Shown: in pieces, positions 1-8,664 of the stretch | Position numbering within the stretch: position 1 is the first letter of the stretch | Layout: the number at the start of each line of letters is the position of its first letter | Position numbers and translations under genes: made by a program | The notes under the pieces: generated by a model | The model's database searches: none | What the model was told of the DNA's origin: nothing | What the model saw: the letters and a program-made list of their open reading frames with translations, nothing else | Source: Candidatus Limnocylindrus primus | GTDB taxonomy: Bacteria; Chloroflexota; Limnocylindria; Limnocylindrales; Limnocylindraceae | DNA length: 35,156 nucleotides | Assembly (NCBI GenBank): GCA_003670475.1 | Contig: QWRJ01000007.1 | Coordinates: 1-35,156, forward strand | Reading direction: 5' to 3'

Positions 1-132
1 ACCCTCCGTGGCGATGATGTCCAGCACACTAACGCGGAACGGCGTGCCGCTGATCGGTTGACGACAGCCTTCACAGTGAATGCCGCTGTTCTCCGTCAGG
101 ATCGTTGGAATCTTGATGCCCATGATCTCCAT
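1..132 (-). CDS. Partial hypothetical protein with CxxC motif (N-terminus MEIMGIKIPTILTENSGIHCEGCRQPISGTPFRVSVLDIIATEG), continues off left edge
   Basis: Open frame from ATG at 132 to window edge; TACGAT -10-like hexamer exactly 6 nt upstream of the ATG. Not in the supplied ORF list because it is truncated. Confidence 0.55.
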   Translation of the reverse strand, partial: MEIMGIKIPTILTENSGIHCEGCRQPISGTPFRVSVLDIIATEG

Positions 133-228
133 GCCTGAATCGTACCCGAGCAGGGGCGGCGTGTCGGCGCTGCGCAGGCGCCGCAGATGTAGCACCCACG
201 ATTGGGCGTGAGGTCGTACCCTACGGAG

Positions 229-561
229 ATGAGCCAGAACCGTGGGCGTCGTATTCGAGGTGTGGTCTCTCTCGGCACGGGGGTGGCCGTGGTCGTGGCG
301 CTCGGCGCTTCGCTCCTCTACTTCCTCTGGGTTGCCAGCATCCGCAATGCGGATCAGATCGGCCAGCTCTCCATTGGCACCCTTGTCGTTGGGATCGCCT
401 GCGCCTTCGCGGCGCTGATGCTCGCGCTCAGCATGATCCGCGCCATCCGGCGCGCTGAAGACGGGCGGGCGCTGCTCGCTGCGCTCCTCGGCGGTGGCTT
501 CGCGATCGCCGCAGCGGCGGCCCTCGCCGCCTCGGACGTGCTCGGCAAGCTCGCTGGCTAA
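229..561 (+). CDS. Small hypothetical membrane protein
   Basis: Hydrophobic segments; ORF track starts at 202, but the ATG at 229 has TACCCT exactly 6 nt upstream. Confidence 0.6.
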   Translation: MSQNRGRRIRGVVSLGTGVAVVVALGASLLYFLWVASIRNADQIGQLSIGTLVVGIACAFAALMLALSMIRAIRRAEDGRALLAALLGGGFAIAAAAALAASDVLGKLAG

Positions 562-622
562 CCCTCCGCCTTCCCCTATTTGGGGCCGCCACGGCAGTCG
601 GATGCTACCCTCGCGTTCGCGC

Positions 623-699
623 GCCCCTATCGTCTAGCGGCCTAGGACGCCACCCTTTCAAGGTGGAGATCACGGGTTCGAATCCCGTTGGGGGCACCA
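623..699 (+). tRNA. tRNA-Glu (anticodon TTC), 3' CCA encoded
   Basis: Acceptor GCCCCTA/TGGGGGC, anticodon stem-loop CCACC-CTTTCAA-GGTGG, T-arm GGGTTCGAATCCC, CCA. Confidence 0.95.
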
Positions 700-742
700 C
701 GCCACCCAGGACGAGCGCCGCTCGGCGTGCCATCCTGAGCGC

Positions 743-1096
743 ATGCCGATCAGCATCGTCGCCTTCCTTATCTACGCGCTCCTCCTCCTCGCTGGGCTCG
801 GCCTCACGCTCGGTCGGATCGTTGAGCAAGCGACCAACGCGCCAGTCACCCTGCAGGGCGTTGTCTGGATGGCCCTCATCGCCGCCTGCATCTTCTCTAT
901 TACGCTCGTGATCCAGCGGAAGGGAGCGGGGCGAGGATTCGCAATCGGACTCAGCACCGTGCTCTTGCCGGCCGGCCCACTCATCGCGCTCACCCTTGGC
1001 AACTGGCTCCCTGGCCTCCCGCCGATCCTCCTTGCACTTCTCCTCATTCGTGGCCTGCGCGGCGCCAACGCACGAGAATGGTTGAACGAGATATGA
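743..1096 (+). CDS. Small hypothetical membrane protein
   Basis: 117 aa with several hydrophobic helices; ATGA overlap with the next gene. Confidence 0.6.
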   Translation: MPISIVAFLIYALLLLAGLGLTLGRIVEQATNAPVTLQGVVWMALIAACIFSITLVIQRKGAGRGFAIGLSTVLLPAGPLIALTLGNWLPGLPPILLALLLIRGLRGANAREWLNEI

Positions 1097-1959
1097 GTAG
1101 CGACGAGCGACCGAAACAACTCGCGCTGAACGGCACCTTTGATCTGCCGCTGGATGTGCATCTCCATACGCTGTTGTCGCCAGATTCGTCAGTTCCGGTT
1201 GATGTCTACCCAGCGCTTGCCATTGCCCTTGGGATGCCGCGCATCGCCATCACCGATCACCTCGACTTTGACCCGCGTGAGCCAGGGACAACGCTTGCGC
1301 CGCACCAGCGGCGCGTTGAGGTAGCTGAAGATCTACGGCGAAGATTCGGCGACAAGATCGAGATCCTGCTCGGCGTGGAGATCACCTACGAACGCGCCTA
1401 CGAATCCGACATTCGCGAACACCTCAAGCGATACCAGTACGACCTCACGATAGGCAGCGTGCATCCGGGTATTGATTCGCCGTTCAAGCGATCTCGTACA
1501 GCAGTCTTCGCAGGAAGTGATGCGAACGTGACGGCGCCGTACTTTGACGAAGTGCTCGGCGCCGCGGAGAGCGGCCTCTTTGACATTATTGGTCACGCTG
1601 ATTACGTTCGGAAGTACGTCTTCCCGCACATCAGCACGGACCAATTCGAGGCGGCGCCTGAACTTTATGAGCCGTTCTTGCAGGCACTGGTGAAGACGGG
1701 GACGGCGCTTGAGATCAATAGCTCCGGCTGGCGTCAACGCACTGGCATCTGCTATCCGCTGCCGCAAGCGGTCGCGCGCTACAAGGAGCTTGGCGGCAAG
1801 TACATCGTCACTGGCTCCGATGCGCATGAGCCTGACTGGTTTGCGCTGCACTTTGACCGCGCGCGCGACTTGCTACTAGAGAACGGATTTGATGAACTTG
1901 CTACCAAGCGCTGGAAGAGCGCGGGCGAACACTGGCCGATCAAGGCTGCCAAGGGTTGA
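1093..1959 (+). CDS. PHP-domain phosphoesterase (histidinol-phosphatase-like)
   Basis: DVHLHTLLSPDS, ITDHLDFD, GSVHPG, GHADYVRK, GSDAHEP motifs; start chosen at the ATGA overlap. Confidence 0.8.
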   Translation: MSSDERPKQLALNGTFDLPLDVHLHTLLSPDSSVPVDVYPALAIALGMPRIAITDHLDFDPREPGTTLAPHQRRVEVAEDLRRRFGDKIEILLGVEITYERAYESDIREHLKRYQYDLTIGSVHPGIDSPFKRSRTAVFAGSDANVTAPYFDEVLGAAESGLFDIIGHADYVRKYVFPHISTDQFEAAPELYEPFLQALVKTGTALEINSSGWRQRTGICYPLPQAVARYKELGGKYIVTGSDAHEPDWFALHFDRARDLLLENGFDELATKRWKSAGEHWPIKAAKG

Positions 1960-2000
1960 CTTTTAGCGCCGCGGCCTAGCCGCAGCGAGTTGCGGCAGGT

Positions 2001-2522
2001 TCAGTCTGGCGGAAGTGTTGGGTCTGCGCTAGAGAATCCACGCTCTACTGCAAGCACAACAGCGCCGCCTTGATCGACCAAGACGTAGGCGCGAATTACA
2101 TCGAGCGAATCGCCTGCTGGGATCTCCATCGTTGGGCGAACATCATCGGTGACGATGAGCCAGTAGACCCCGCTAAGTGCTGCGGCGTCAGCACCTGCAC
2201 TGGTGAGTGTGATGAGTCGAACGCGCGGCGTTGCGCCGATCGGTGCGTCAGCTGAGCGCGCGGCGCGCACCGCGCTTTGTGGGGAGATCCCAGCGAGGAC
2301 GGTGTCGGCGGTGACCGCCACCCATCCGGCGGGGAGTGGAAGGTCGAGTGGCCGGATGCGGTCTGCCTGCGCGCGGAGGAGGAGCGCGCCAACGATAAAG
2401 GCGGTGGTGAGGAGGAGCGCGACGCGAACGATCTGCCCGCGGCTCACCGGCGTGGCGATCTCCACCCCTGCGGGGGGCGGCGTGGCGGCCGACTGGGTTG
2501 TGGGCGACTCGTTCTGGCTCAT
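2001..2522 (-). CDS. Hypothetical membrane-anchored protein
   Basis: One N-terminal TM segment; ATG at 2522 (MSQNES) preferred, with CACGAT 6 nt upstream. Confidence 0.55.
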   Translation of the reverse strand: MSQNESPTTQSAATPPPAGVEIATPVSRGQIVRVALLLTTAFIVGALLLRAQADRIRPLDLPLPAGWVAVTADTVLAGISPQSAVRAARSADAPIGATPRVRLITLTSAGADAAALSGVYWLIVTDDVRPTMEIPAGDSLDVIRAYVLVDQGGAVVLAVERGFSSADPTLPPD

Positions 2523-2561
2523 AGCGCCATCGTGCCAGAGTTTCACGGCTACGATTCAGCC

Positions 2562-4376
2562 ATGACAAAACAAGGGGGAACCCCAGACGGAGCTGAGCGC
2601 GCCGCCGCGCTCCCCCGCGACCCACTCCTCGGCACCCCGCTTCGTCACGTGGTGCGCGACGCCATCGGCCGCGCTCTCCGCCGAGCGATCGCCTCAGGGG
2701 CGCTCCCTGGTCCAGAGGATGCGGTGGCGCTCGATGCGCTCATCCAGGGGATTGAAGTTGAAGTTCCCGCAAGTAGCGACCATGGCGACTACGCATCAAA
2801 CGTTGCGATGAAATCGAGCAAGCTGCTGAAGCGCGCGCCAGCGCAGATCGCAGCGGCGATCGTTGCAGAGTTGGCTGCGGAGGCGGGAGAGAGGATCCAC
2901 GGAGGTGATGGCGCACTCGGACCGATCGCGAGCGCCAGCGTTGCCGGCCCTGGCTTCCTCAACGTACGCCTCCGCGCCGGACTACTCGCAGATCTCCTTG
3001 ACGCCATGATTGCTGCGCCAAACGCATGGGGACACCTTAGCCGCGACGCGAAGGAGAAACCGCTGCGGGTCAACGTGGAGTTTGTCTCTGCAAATCCAAC
3101 CGGACCGCTCACCGTTGGCAATGCGCGCGGCGCCTTTGTTGGCGATCTCCTCTCGCGCGTCCTTGAGGCGGCGGGGCAAGAGGTGACGCGCGAGTATTAC
3201 TTCAACGACTTTGGCGAGCAGGTGCGCCGACTCGGCGAAAGTGTGATCGCCCTGCGTGATGGAAAAGCGGTAGCTGAAGATGGGTACAAGGGTGACTACG
3301 TTGCCGAACTTGCTGGAGTAATCCCTAACGACATTGATGTGCGTGCTGCAGCGGCGCGTTCGTCGGAGACCACGAATCCTGATGATGACGAGGTTGCGGT
3401 GATTGGCAAGTGGGCATCAGAGCGCATTCGTCTTGGGATTGAGGCGTCACTTGCGGCACTCGGTGTGGAGTTTGATGTCTGGCGATCAGAAGGTTCGCTC
3501 TATACCGAAAGATTTGTTGATCGCGCCATTGAGAAGTTGCGCGCCGCCGGATGGCTGGAGGAGCGCGATGGTGCGCTCTGGTTCAAGAGCACAGCGTTTG
3601 GTGATGACAAAGATCGGGTCATCAGGAAGTCAACCGGCGCATATACCTACTTCGGCTCTGACATTGGATACGTTGAAGAGAAGTTTGGCCGGGGATTCGA
3701 CCACCTTGTCTACGTCTGGGGCGCAGACCATCACGGTACCGTCGCACGCGTGCGCAACGCTGGCGAGGCGCTCGGCTACGCAAAAGAGCACATGGAGATG
3801 CTGCTCGTCGCCTGGGTGCGCTTTGTACGTGATGGTGTTGAGATGAGCATGTCAAAGCGCGCTGGAACATTCGTCACACTTGACGAGTTGCTTGAAGAGA
3901 TTGGCGTAGATTCGGCGCGCTGGTACTTCGCTTCGCGTAGTGCAAGCACTGCGATTGACTTTGACATCAAAGCTGCCACCGCGCGTAACAGCGAGAACCC
4001 TGTCTACTACGCGCAGTACGCGCATGCGCGTATGCAGTCAATCCTGCGCAAGGGTGAAGCCGAAGGGATGAAAGCATCAGAGAACATCGGCGATCTCCTT
4101 AACGACGAGGCCACGCCAGATGCAAAGCTTGCGCGCGTGATTGTGCGCCTCCCAGAAGTTGTTGAAGATGCCGCCGCCCATCACGAGACGCAGGGGGTCA
4201 CCACCTATGCAACCGAACTCGCCACCGCCTTCTCCGCCTTCTACCGCGACGCGAAGGTGGTGGACGCAGGCGCGGCGAAGCTCTCCTCCCAGCGCCTCCG
4301 CCTTGTGGCGGCGGCGGCGACGAGCCTCGCCGCCGCCCTCCGCCTCCTCGGAATCTCCGCCCCCGCCGAGATGTAG
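2562..4376 (+). CDS. argS: Arginyl-tRNA synthetase
   Basis: FVSANPTGPLTVGNARGAFVGDLL, REYYFNDFGEQ, YVWGADHHGT, MSKRAGTFVTL. Start at 2562 (MTKQGG) rather than 2277, with TACGAT 6 nt upstream. Confidence 0.93.
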   Translation: MTKQGGTPDGAERAAALPRDPLLGTPLRHVVRDAIGRALRRAIASGALPGPEDAVALDALIQGIEVEVPASSDHGDYASNVAMKSSKLLKRAPAQIAAAIVAELAAEAGERIHGGDGALGPIASASVAGPGFLNVRLRAGLLADLLDAMIAAPNAWGHLSRDAKEKPLRVNVEFVSANPTGPLTVGNARGAFVGDLLSRVLEAAGQEVTREYYFNDFGEQVRRLGESVIALRDGKAVAEDGYKGDYVAELAGVIPNDIDVRAAAARSSETTNPDDDEVAVIGKWASERIRLGIEASLAALGVEFDVWRSEGSLYTERFVDRAIEKLRAAGWLEERDGALWFKSTAFGDDKDRVIRKSTGAYTYFGSDIGYVEEKFGRGFDHLVYVWGADHHGTVARVRNAGEALGYAKEHMEMLLVAWVRFVRDGVEMSMSKRAGTFVTLDELLEEIGVDSARWYFASRSASTAIDFDIKAATARNSENPVYYAQYAHARMQSILRKGEAEGMKASENIGDLLNDEATPDAKLARVIVRLPEVVEDAAAHHETQGVTTYATELATAFSAFYRDAKVVDAGAAKLSSQRLRLVAAAATSLAAALRLLGISAPAEM

Positions 4377-4660
4377 GCCCGCCCTCGGGGCGAGCCGTGT
4401 GGGGTCCAGAAGCATTGCGAAGTCTTTACCTGGCTGCCCTGTGGGGATTCACCCGAGAGGCAGATGATGAACGTCCGGTTCACTGGACCTCCCTCCTGAG
4501 AACCGACCTCCCGCCAGGCGGGGGCGATGGGCATTGTCCCTCGCCTGGCACATCCCTCCCTCTTACCCTGGGCTCCCTCATCCCCCAGGCACACAGCCAC
4601 GCTCGTTTGAGCACCCCACGGCGTACGACACTGGGGGGTGCCGCGTGGGAGAATAGGGCG
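4377..4660. other. Long structured intergenic region (candidate ncRNA/leader)
   Basis: Several inverted repeats, including GCCAGGCG...CGCCTGGC, CCTGGG...CCCAGG and a long-range TGGCTG...CAGCCA; no convincing coding frame. Confidence 0.4.
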
Positions 4661-5353
4661 ATGGAACTCACCTATTACGGACGCAGCTGCGTTCGAATCC
4701 GAGGACGCGAGGCGACGATCGCCTATGACCCGTACACCTCCATCGTGGGGCCGACGGGGCGTGGCATCACCGCAGACATCGTCACGCTCAGCCACCCAGA
4801 CGACGCGCCGCTCGCGCGCGTGAAGGGTCGCCTGGCGCCCCGCGACGGCCGCACCCCTATTGCCACCAGCCTAGATAACGCGGTGGTCCTTGAGGGACCG
4901 GGCGAGTATGAAGTGAAGTCGGTGCTCATCACTGGCATTCGTAGTTACCGCGACAACCACCGCGGCCCTGCGGCGCGGCACAACACCGTCTTCTACGCTG
5001 AAATCGATGGCATCCATGTGGTGCACCTCGGCGATCATGCCGAAGGATTCTCCACCGATCAGATCAAGGAGCTCCCAGGTGCGGACATTGTGCTCGTTCC
5101 TGTTGGCGGAGAGTTGAGCGCAGAGGCTGCTTCCGCGCTGATCAGCGAACTTGGCCCCAAGATTGTGATCCCAATGCCGATGACCGATGACGTTGCAAAG
5201 GCGAATGCCGCAGTGAGGGCCTTCTGCAAGGAGGAGGGGCTCACCACGCCACCGACTGCACAACCGAAGCTGACGATCACCATCTCCGGCCTTCCAGAAG
5301 AGACCACCACGATCGTGGTGGAGCCACGCGGCGAGGCCTTCGGCGCTGAATAA
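4661..5353 (+). CDS. MBL-fold metal-dependent hydrolase (UPF0173-like)
   Basis: MELTYYGRSCVRIRGREATIAYDPY, TLSHPDDAP, VVHLGDHAEG; start at 4661 instead of 4397. Confidence 0.75.
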   Translation: MELTYYGRSCVRIRGREATIAYDPYTSIVGPTGRGITADIVTLSHPDDAPLARVKGRLAPRDGRTPIATSLDNAVVLEGPGEYEVKSVLITGIRSYRDNHRGPAARHNTVFYAEIDGIHVVHLGDHAEGFSTDQIKELPGADIVLVPVGGELSAEAASALISELGPKIVIPMPMTDDVAKANAAVRAFCKEEGLTTPPTAQPKLTITISGLPEETTTIVVEPRGEAFGAE

Positions 5354-5450
5354 CCTCCGTTAAACGGATGCGGCGCGACAGACTGATGGCACAACTCCTT
5401 GGTGTAATTCATGTAGTCGGCGCGTCAGCGCCGTCAAGCACGGAGGTTGC

Positions 5451-5699
5451 ATGAGTGACGGAGATTTCGGTGGCGGTGATGATGGCGGCGAAGATCGTGG
5501 TGCGTTTGATCTAAACAACAACGGTTCATCTCTTGATGAATTCGTGCTATTCGCCGCGATTACTGAAAATCAACGCCGACGCGAAGAGAAGCGCGTGGCA
5601 AAGGCCACACTCAGTGCGGGGAAAAGTGGAGCGCGAGCCTCTGGCTGTCTCTTGCCTGTAGCTGCCGTTGTGCTCTTAATGACGCTGTTTACTATCTAG
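5451..5699 (+). CDS. Small hypothetical protein: acidic/Gly-rich N-terminus, C-terminal TM helix
   Basis: 82 aa ORF with SD GGAGG 4 nt before ATG; ends LLPVAAVVLLMTLFTI. Confidence 0.6.
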   Translation: MSDGDFGGGDDGGEDRGAFDLNNNGSSLDEFVLFAAITENQRRREEKRVAKATLSAGKSGARASGCLLPVAAVVLLMTLFTI

Positions 5700-6666
5700 C
5701 AAGACGCGATTCAATCGACGCACGCTGCCAGCCGCTACGAATCTTCAGCGCGTTTGGATCTCCTCCCGCGCGAAGCGCGGACTCTGGCACAAGCCCCACG
5801 ATCTCACTCTCACCAAGCTGGACGCCGAGCAGACGCGCCTCTTCTTCCGCGCGGGCTCGAATGCTGTGAAGAGTGACCCCCGCAGTGCTGGCCGTGACAA
5901 CGTTGTGCAGGTTCATAGAGAGTTGCGCGCCGTTGATGCTCGGCAGCGAGAAGCCGAGCGCTTGTAGTCCAGGGACGCCCCCTGGGCTCGTAGCGCGCAG
6001 CTGCGCAGCGAGCGCGCGCGCCGCATCAAGAAGTGCCGGCGCTGGTGTTCCAGTGAGTTGAATGTTCCAGGCGGCCATGATCGGTCGCACGCCAACCGCT
6101 ACAGCGCCTGCGGTTGGATGCGGTACGGCTGGACCTTCGTCTGGTTCGCCATCAGGTTGCGCCTGACGCTCGCGCAGTGACTCAAATCCTCCTCGTCGAA
6201 TAGCTGGCAGCGCTGCTCGTGCAGCGGAACGCGCGGCGGCACCGTAGAGGTGCACAGAGAGGTTGAGATCTGCGGCGAGCGCGCGAGCAAGTGCTCGAGC
6301 GATCACGATCGCGCCGCGCTCACTCCCCTCTGGCCCGAGCGGTACGACTGGAACGACATCAATTGCTCCGATGCGTGGGTGCACCCCGCGACCAGCGCCA
6401 CTCTTTTGTGGCGACGTGAGATCAATGGTTGCCACGGCAAGCCGCGCGAGCGCACGTGTGGCGAGGGAGAGGGCGTCACCATCGCCAACATAGGTGTAGA
6501 CGCTGCGATCGTGATCGGCGTCGTGGTGCACATCTAAGAGGCGCACGCCAGGTGATCCGGCAACGACCGCCGTGAATACAGCGAGGATCGCCGGATCGCG
6601 CCCCTCGCTGACGTTCGCAACGATCTCGTACGGCGGGAGGGGGACGGCGCCCAGCGCGCCGCTCAA
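5692..6666 (-). CDS. ftcD: Glutamate formimidoyltransferase (FTCD N-terminal family)
   Basis: EIVANVSEGRDPAIL, LLDVHHDADHDRSVYTYVG, GVHPRIGAIDVVPVVPLG; start appears to be TTG overlapping the upstream stop. Confidence 0.85.
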   Translation of the reverse strand: MSGALGAVPLPPYEIVANVSEGRDPAILAVFTAVVAGSPGVRLLDVHHDADHDRSVYTYVGDGDALSLATRALARLAVATIDLTSPQKSGAGRGVHPRIGAIDVVPVVPLGPEGSERGAIVIARALARALAADLNLSVHLYGAAARSAARAALPAIRRGGFESLRERQAQPDGEPDEGPAVPHPTAGAVAVGVRPIMAAWNIQLTGTPAPALLDAARALAAQLRATSPGGVPGLQALGFSLPSINGAQLSMNLHNVVTASTAGVTLHSIRARAEEEARLLGVQLGESEIVGLVPESALRAGGDPNALKIRSGWQRASIESRLAR

Positions 6667-7427
6667 TCGAGCACGCGCCGCATCACTGGCCAGCGTCCAT
6701 CGGGTCCTGTAGCAGCAACGGAGAAGTTCAGTCGCTCCCAGAAGCGCAGCGTTGCAGAGGAGGTTGTGTCGGCGTCGAGTGCCGCAGCGGTCGCTGGCTC
6801 TTCGGGATACGCCTCGACTGCGGCAAATCCTGCGGTACTGAGTCGTGTAAGCACCCCTTCAACGAGTGCGCTGCCGAGTGCGCTTCCGCGTGCTGCAGGA
6901 ATCACTGAGATACAGGTGACCACTGCGGGTGGCGGGGTAGATGGGAGATCGGGGTAGCGATCACGGAGTCGTTGCGCGCGTGGAAAGGCAGAGAGTGGTC
7001 CGGCCTGGCAGTAGGCAACCGGCTCGCCTTTGGCGAGAAGGATCCAGCCCATCGGTCCGCTGATTGGAAGTTGTCGCGTGAGTAGGCGCAGCTTTGCCGG
7101 CTGACCCGGAGCTGCTGCCGCGTCGCGCAACGCTTCTTCGCGCGTCGGCTCTTTCGGCGCAAACGGATTGAAGGCTGGCGCTTCGCTCACTTCGGCACCG
7201 AGGAAGGCGGCGAGCGCCGCCTTGCCACCTGCTGGCGCGCTCGCGCGTTGTGCGGGAGTCGCGGTGAGTGCATCAACCCGCGCCGCCTTACTCCCCTTGT
7301 CGGCGTCTTCCCACCAGGTGCAGGTGGCGTGATCTGCATCGTCGCGGCTGCATGGCGGGGCGAGCAGCAGCTCCTCGGCGCTCTCCACGCCGATCAGCTC
7401 AAACCCGTCGCCGATGTCAATCCTCAT
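6663..7427 (-). CDS. GNAT-family N-acetyltransferase-like protein
   Basis: C-terminal VTCISVIPAARGSALGSALVEGVLTRLSTAGFAAVEAYPEE acetyl-CoA-loop-like region; ATG at 7427 preferred over 7520. Confidence 0.65.
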   Translation of the reverse strand: MRIDIGDGFELIGVESAEELLLAPPCSRDDADHATCTWWEDADKGSKAARVDALTATPAQRASAPAGGKAALAAFLGAEVSEAPAFNPFAPKEPTREEALRDAAAAPGQPAKLRLLTRQLPISGPMGWILLAKGEPVAYCQAGPLSAFPRAQRLRDRYPDLPSTPPPAVVTCISVIPAARGSALGSALVEGVLTRLSTAGFAAVEAYPEEPATAAALDADTTSSATLRFWERLNFSVAATGPDGRWPVMRRVLD

Positions 7428-7447
7428 CGTCTGGGATACTAGACGGC

Positions 7448-7582
7448 ATGGGAGACCACGCGTCAGAGGAGAGCGAGAAACTTGGTCCGCTGAACCTGCG
7501 CGCCTGGCTTGCCGGCGCAATCGGTGTGGCGATTGGCCTACTCACCGTTGCCGTAATCGCGATCGCCGCCGGAGCCATCTAG
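7448..7582 (+). CDS. 44-aa single-TM small protein
   Basis: MGDHASEESEKLGPLNLRAWLAGAIGVAIGLLTVAVIAIAAGAI, in frame within ORF 7268..7582; ATACTA 6 nt upstream of ATG. Confidence 0.5.
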   Translation: MGDHASEESEKLGPLNLRAWLAGAIGVAIGLLTVAVIAIAAGAI

Positions 7583-7614
7583 CCCCAGCGGCGCTTCCGT
7601 TCAGTAGCTACGAC

Positions 7615-8562
7615 TTAGCGGCGGGCCGCTCGACGCGTACCCTTGCCTGAACCGTTCAACGACTTCTTGACCCAAGCGGCAACTGCGTTCAGCACTCGCC
7701 CAATCAGTGAGCCAAAGAGGGCGCCGATCACGGCGATCGGAATCCCAATGACCACGATGTTGATCGCTACGCTGATCACCGCTCGACCCACGCTGATCAG
7801 GTTTGCGAGTGCGCTACTGATCTCGTGGCCAAGATCAAAATCGCCTGACGCAGCATCAACAGCAGAGACCGGAAGGGAGAGCGATACGATGACGCTCGCC
7901 ATGTCAATCTGATCTTTCACGCCACTGAGCTGTGCTTCAAAAGATTCAATGTCTCCCTGGATGCGGCTCAACTCCGACTGCACGGCAACGACATCCGCAA
8001 CCGTCTGGGCGCGATCAAGCAGCTTAAGGAATGCGCTCTCGCTTGCGCGGAGGTTCTCTAGTCGCGCCTCAAGATCAAGTACCTGCATGGTTACTTCGTA
8101 GCTGTAGATGTCTTCATAGAGAACTTCACCTTCACTGCGCAGCGATGCCATGACGGCGCTGAACTCTGCGGCAGGGACACGGAGGGTTACACTCAGGTAG
8201 AGGTACTCCCCTTCGCCTGAGCGAGAACTTGAAGAGATGTACCCACCCGCGCTCTCAATGATCGTTGTGATGAGCGCCAGCGCGTCATCGACGTCGTTGA
8301 CTTCAAGCGAGAGGTTGCCGTAGCGGACTATGTCGCTCGTGCCATCTCCCTGATTCGAAGAAACTGTGTCGCCAAGCTCAGGAGCTACGCCCCTCACGCC
8401 GCTCTCTTTGCCATCCGGGTAGGACGAGTCAACGCCTCCATCCAAGCTGCTTGATCCGCCAGCGACTCCGAGTCCGGAGATCAGGGCGAGAGCGAGGGCA
8501 AGGACGGCACCTACGACTGCAGGTACTCCGAGCCGCGTCATCAGAGCGCTTCGTGTTCTCAT
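7615..8562 (-). CDS. DUF4349-type membrane/secreted protein
   Basis: GNLSLEVNDVDDALALI...GGYISSSSRSGEGEYLYLSVTLRVPAAEF...coiled coil...C-terminal TM; AAGGAG SD upstream. Confidence 0.75.
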   Translation of the reverse strand: MRTRSALMTRLGVPAVVGAVLALALALISGLGVAGGSSSLDGGVDSSYPDGKESGVRGVAPELGDTVSSNQGDGTSDIVRYGNLSLEVNDVDDALALITTIIESAGGYISSSSRSGEGEYLYLSVTLRVPAAEFSAVMASLRSEGEVLYEDIYSYEVTMQVLDLEARLENLRASESAFLKLLDRAQTVADVVAVQSELSRIQGDIESFEAQLSGVKDQIDMASVIVSLSLPVSAVDAASGDFDLGHEISSALANLISVGRAVISVAINIVVIGIPIAVIGALFGSLIGRVLNAVAAWVKKSLNGSGKGTRRAARR

Positions 8563-8664
8563 TCGTTCACTCCTTCTATGTGAGCCCAGGAGGGCCCTTC
8601 GCTCCAGTAACGCCCCAAGTGTGGCGGGGGTTCCAGCCGTGCTCAGCGGAGCACGAAAACAGGC

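Noticed and set aside
605-829. Minus-strand ORF with VPPTGFEPVISTLKGWRPRPLDDRGA
   Set aside because: Classic spurious translation antisense to tRNA-Glu.
4630-4652. T-box-like string GGGGGGTGCCGCG before the MBL-fold gene
   Set aside because: The UGGN bulge spacing does not fit, no specifier loop or stem I is recognisable, and the downstream gene is not aminoacylation-related.
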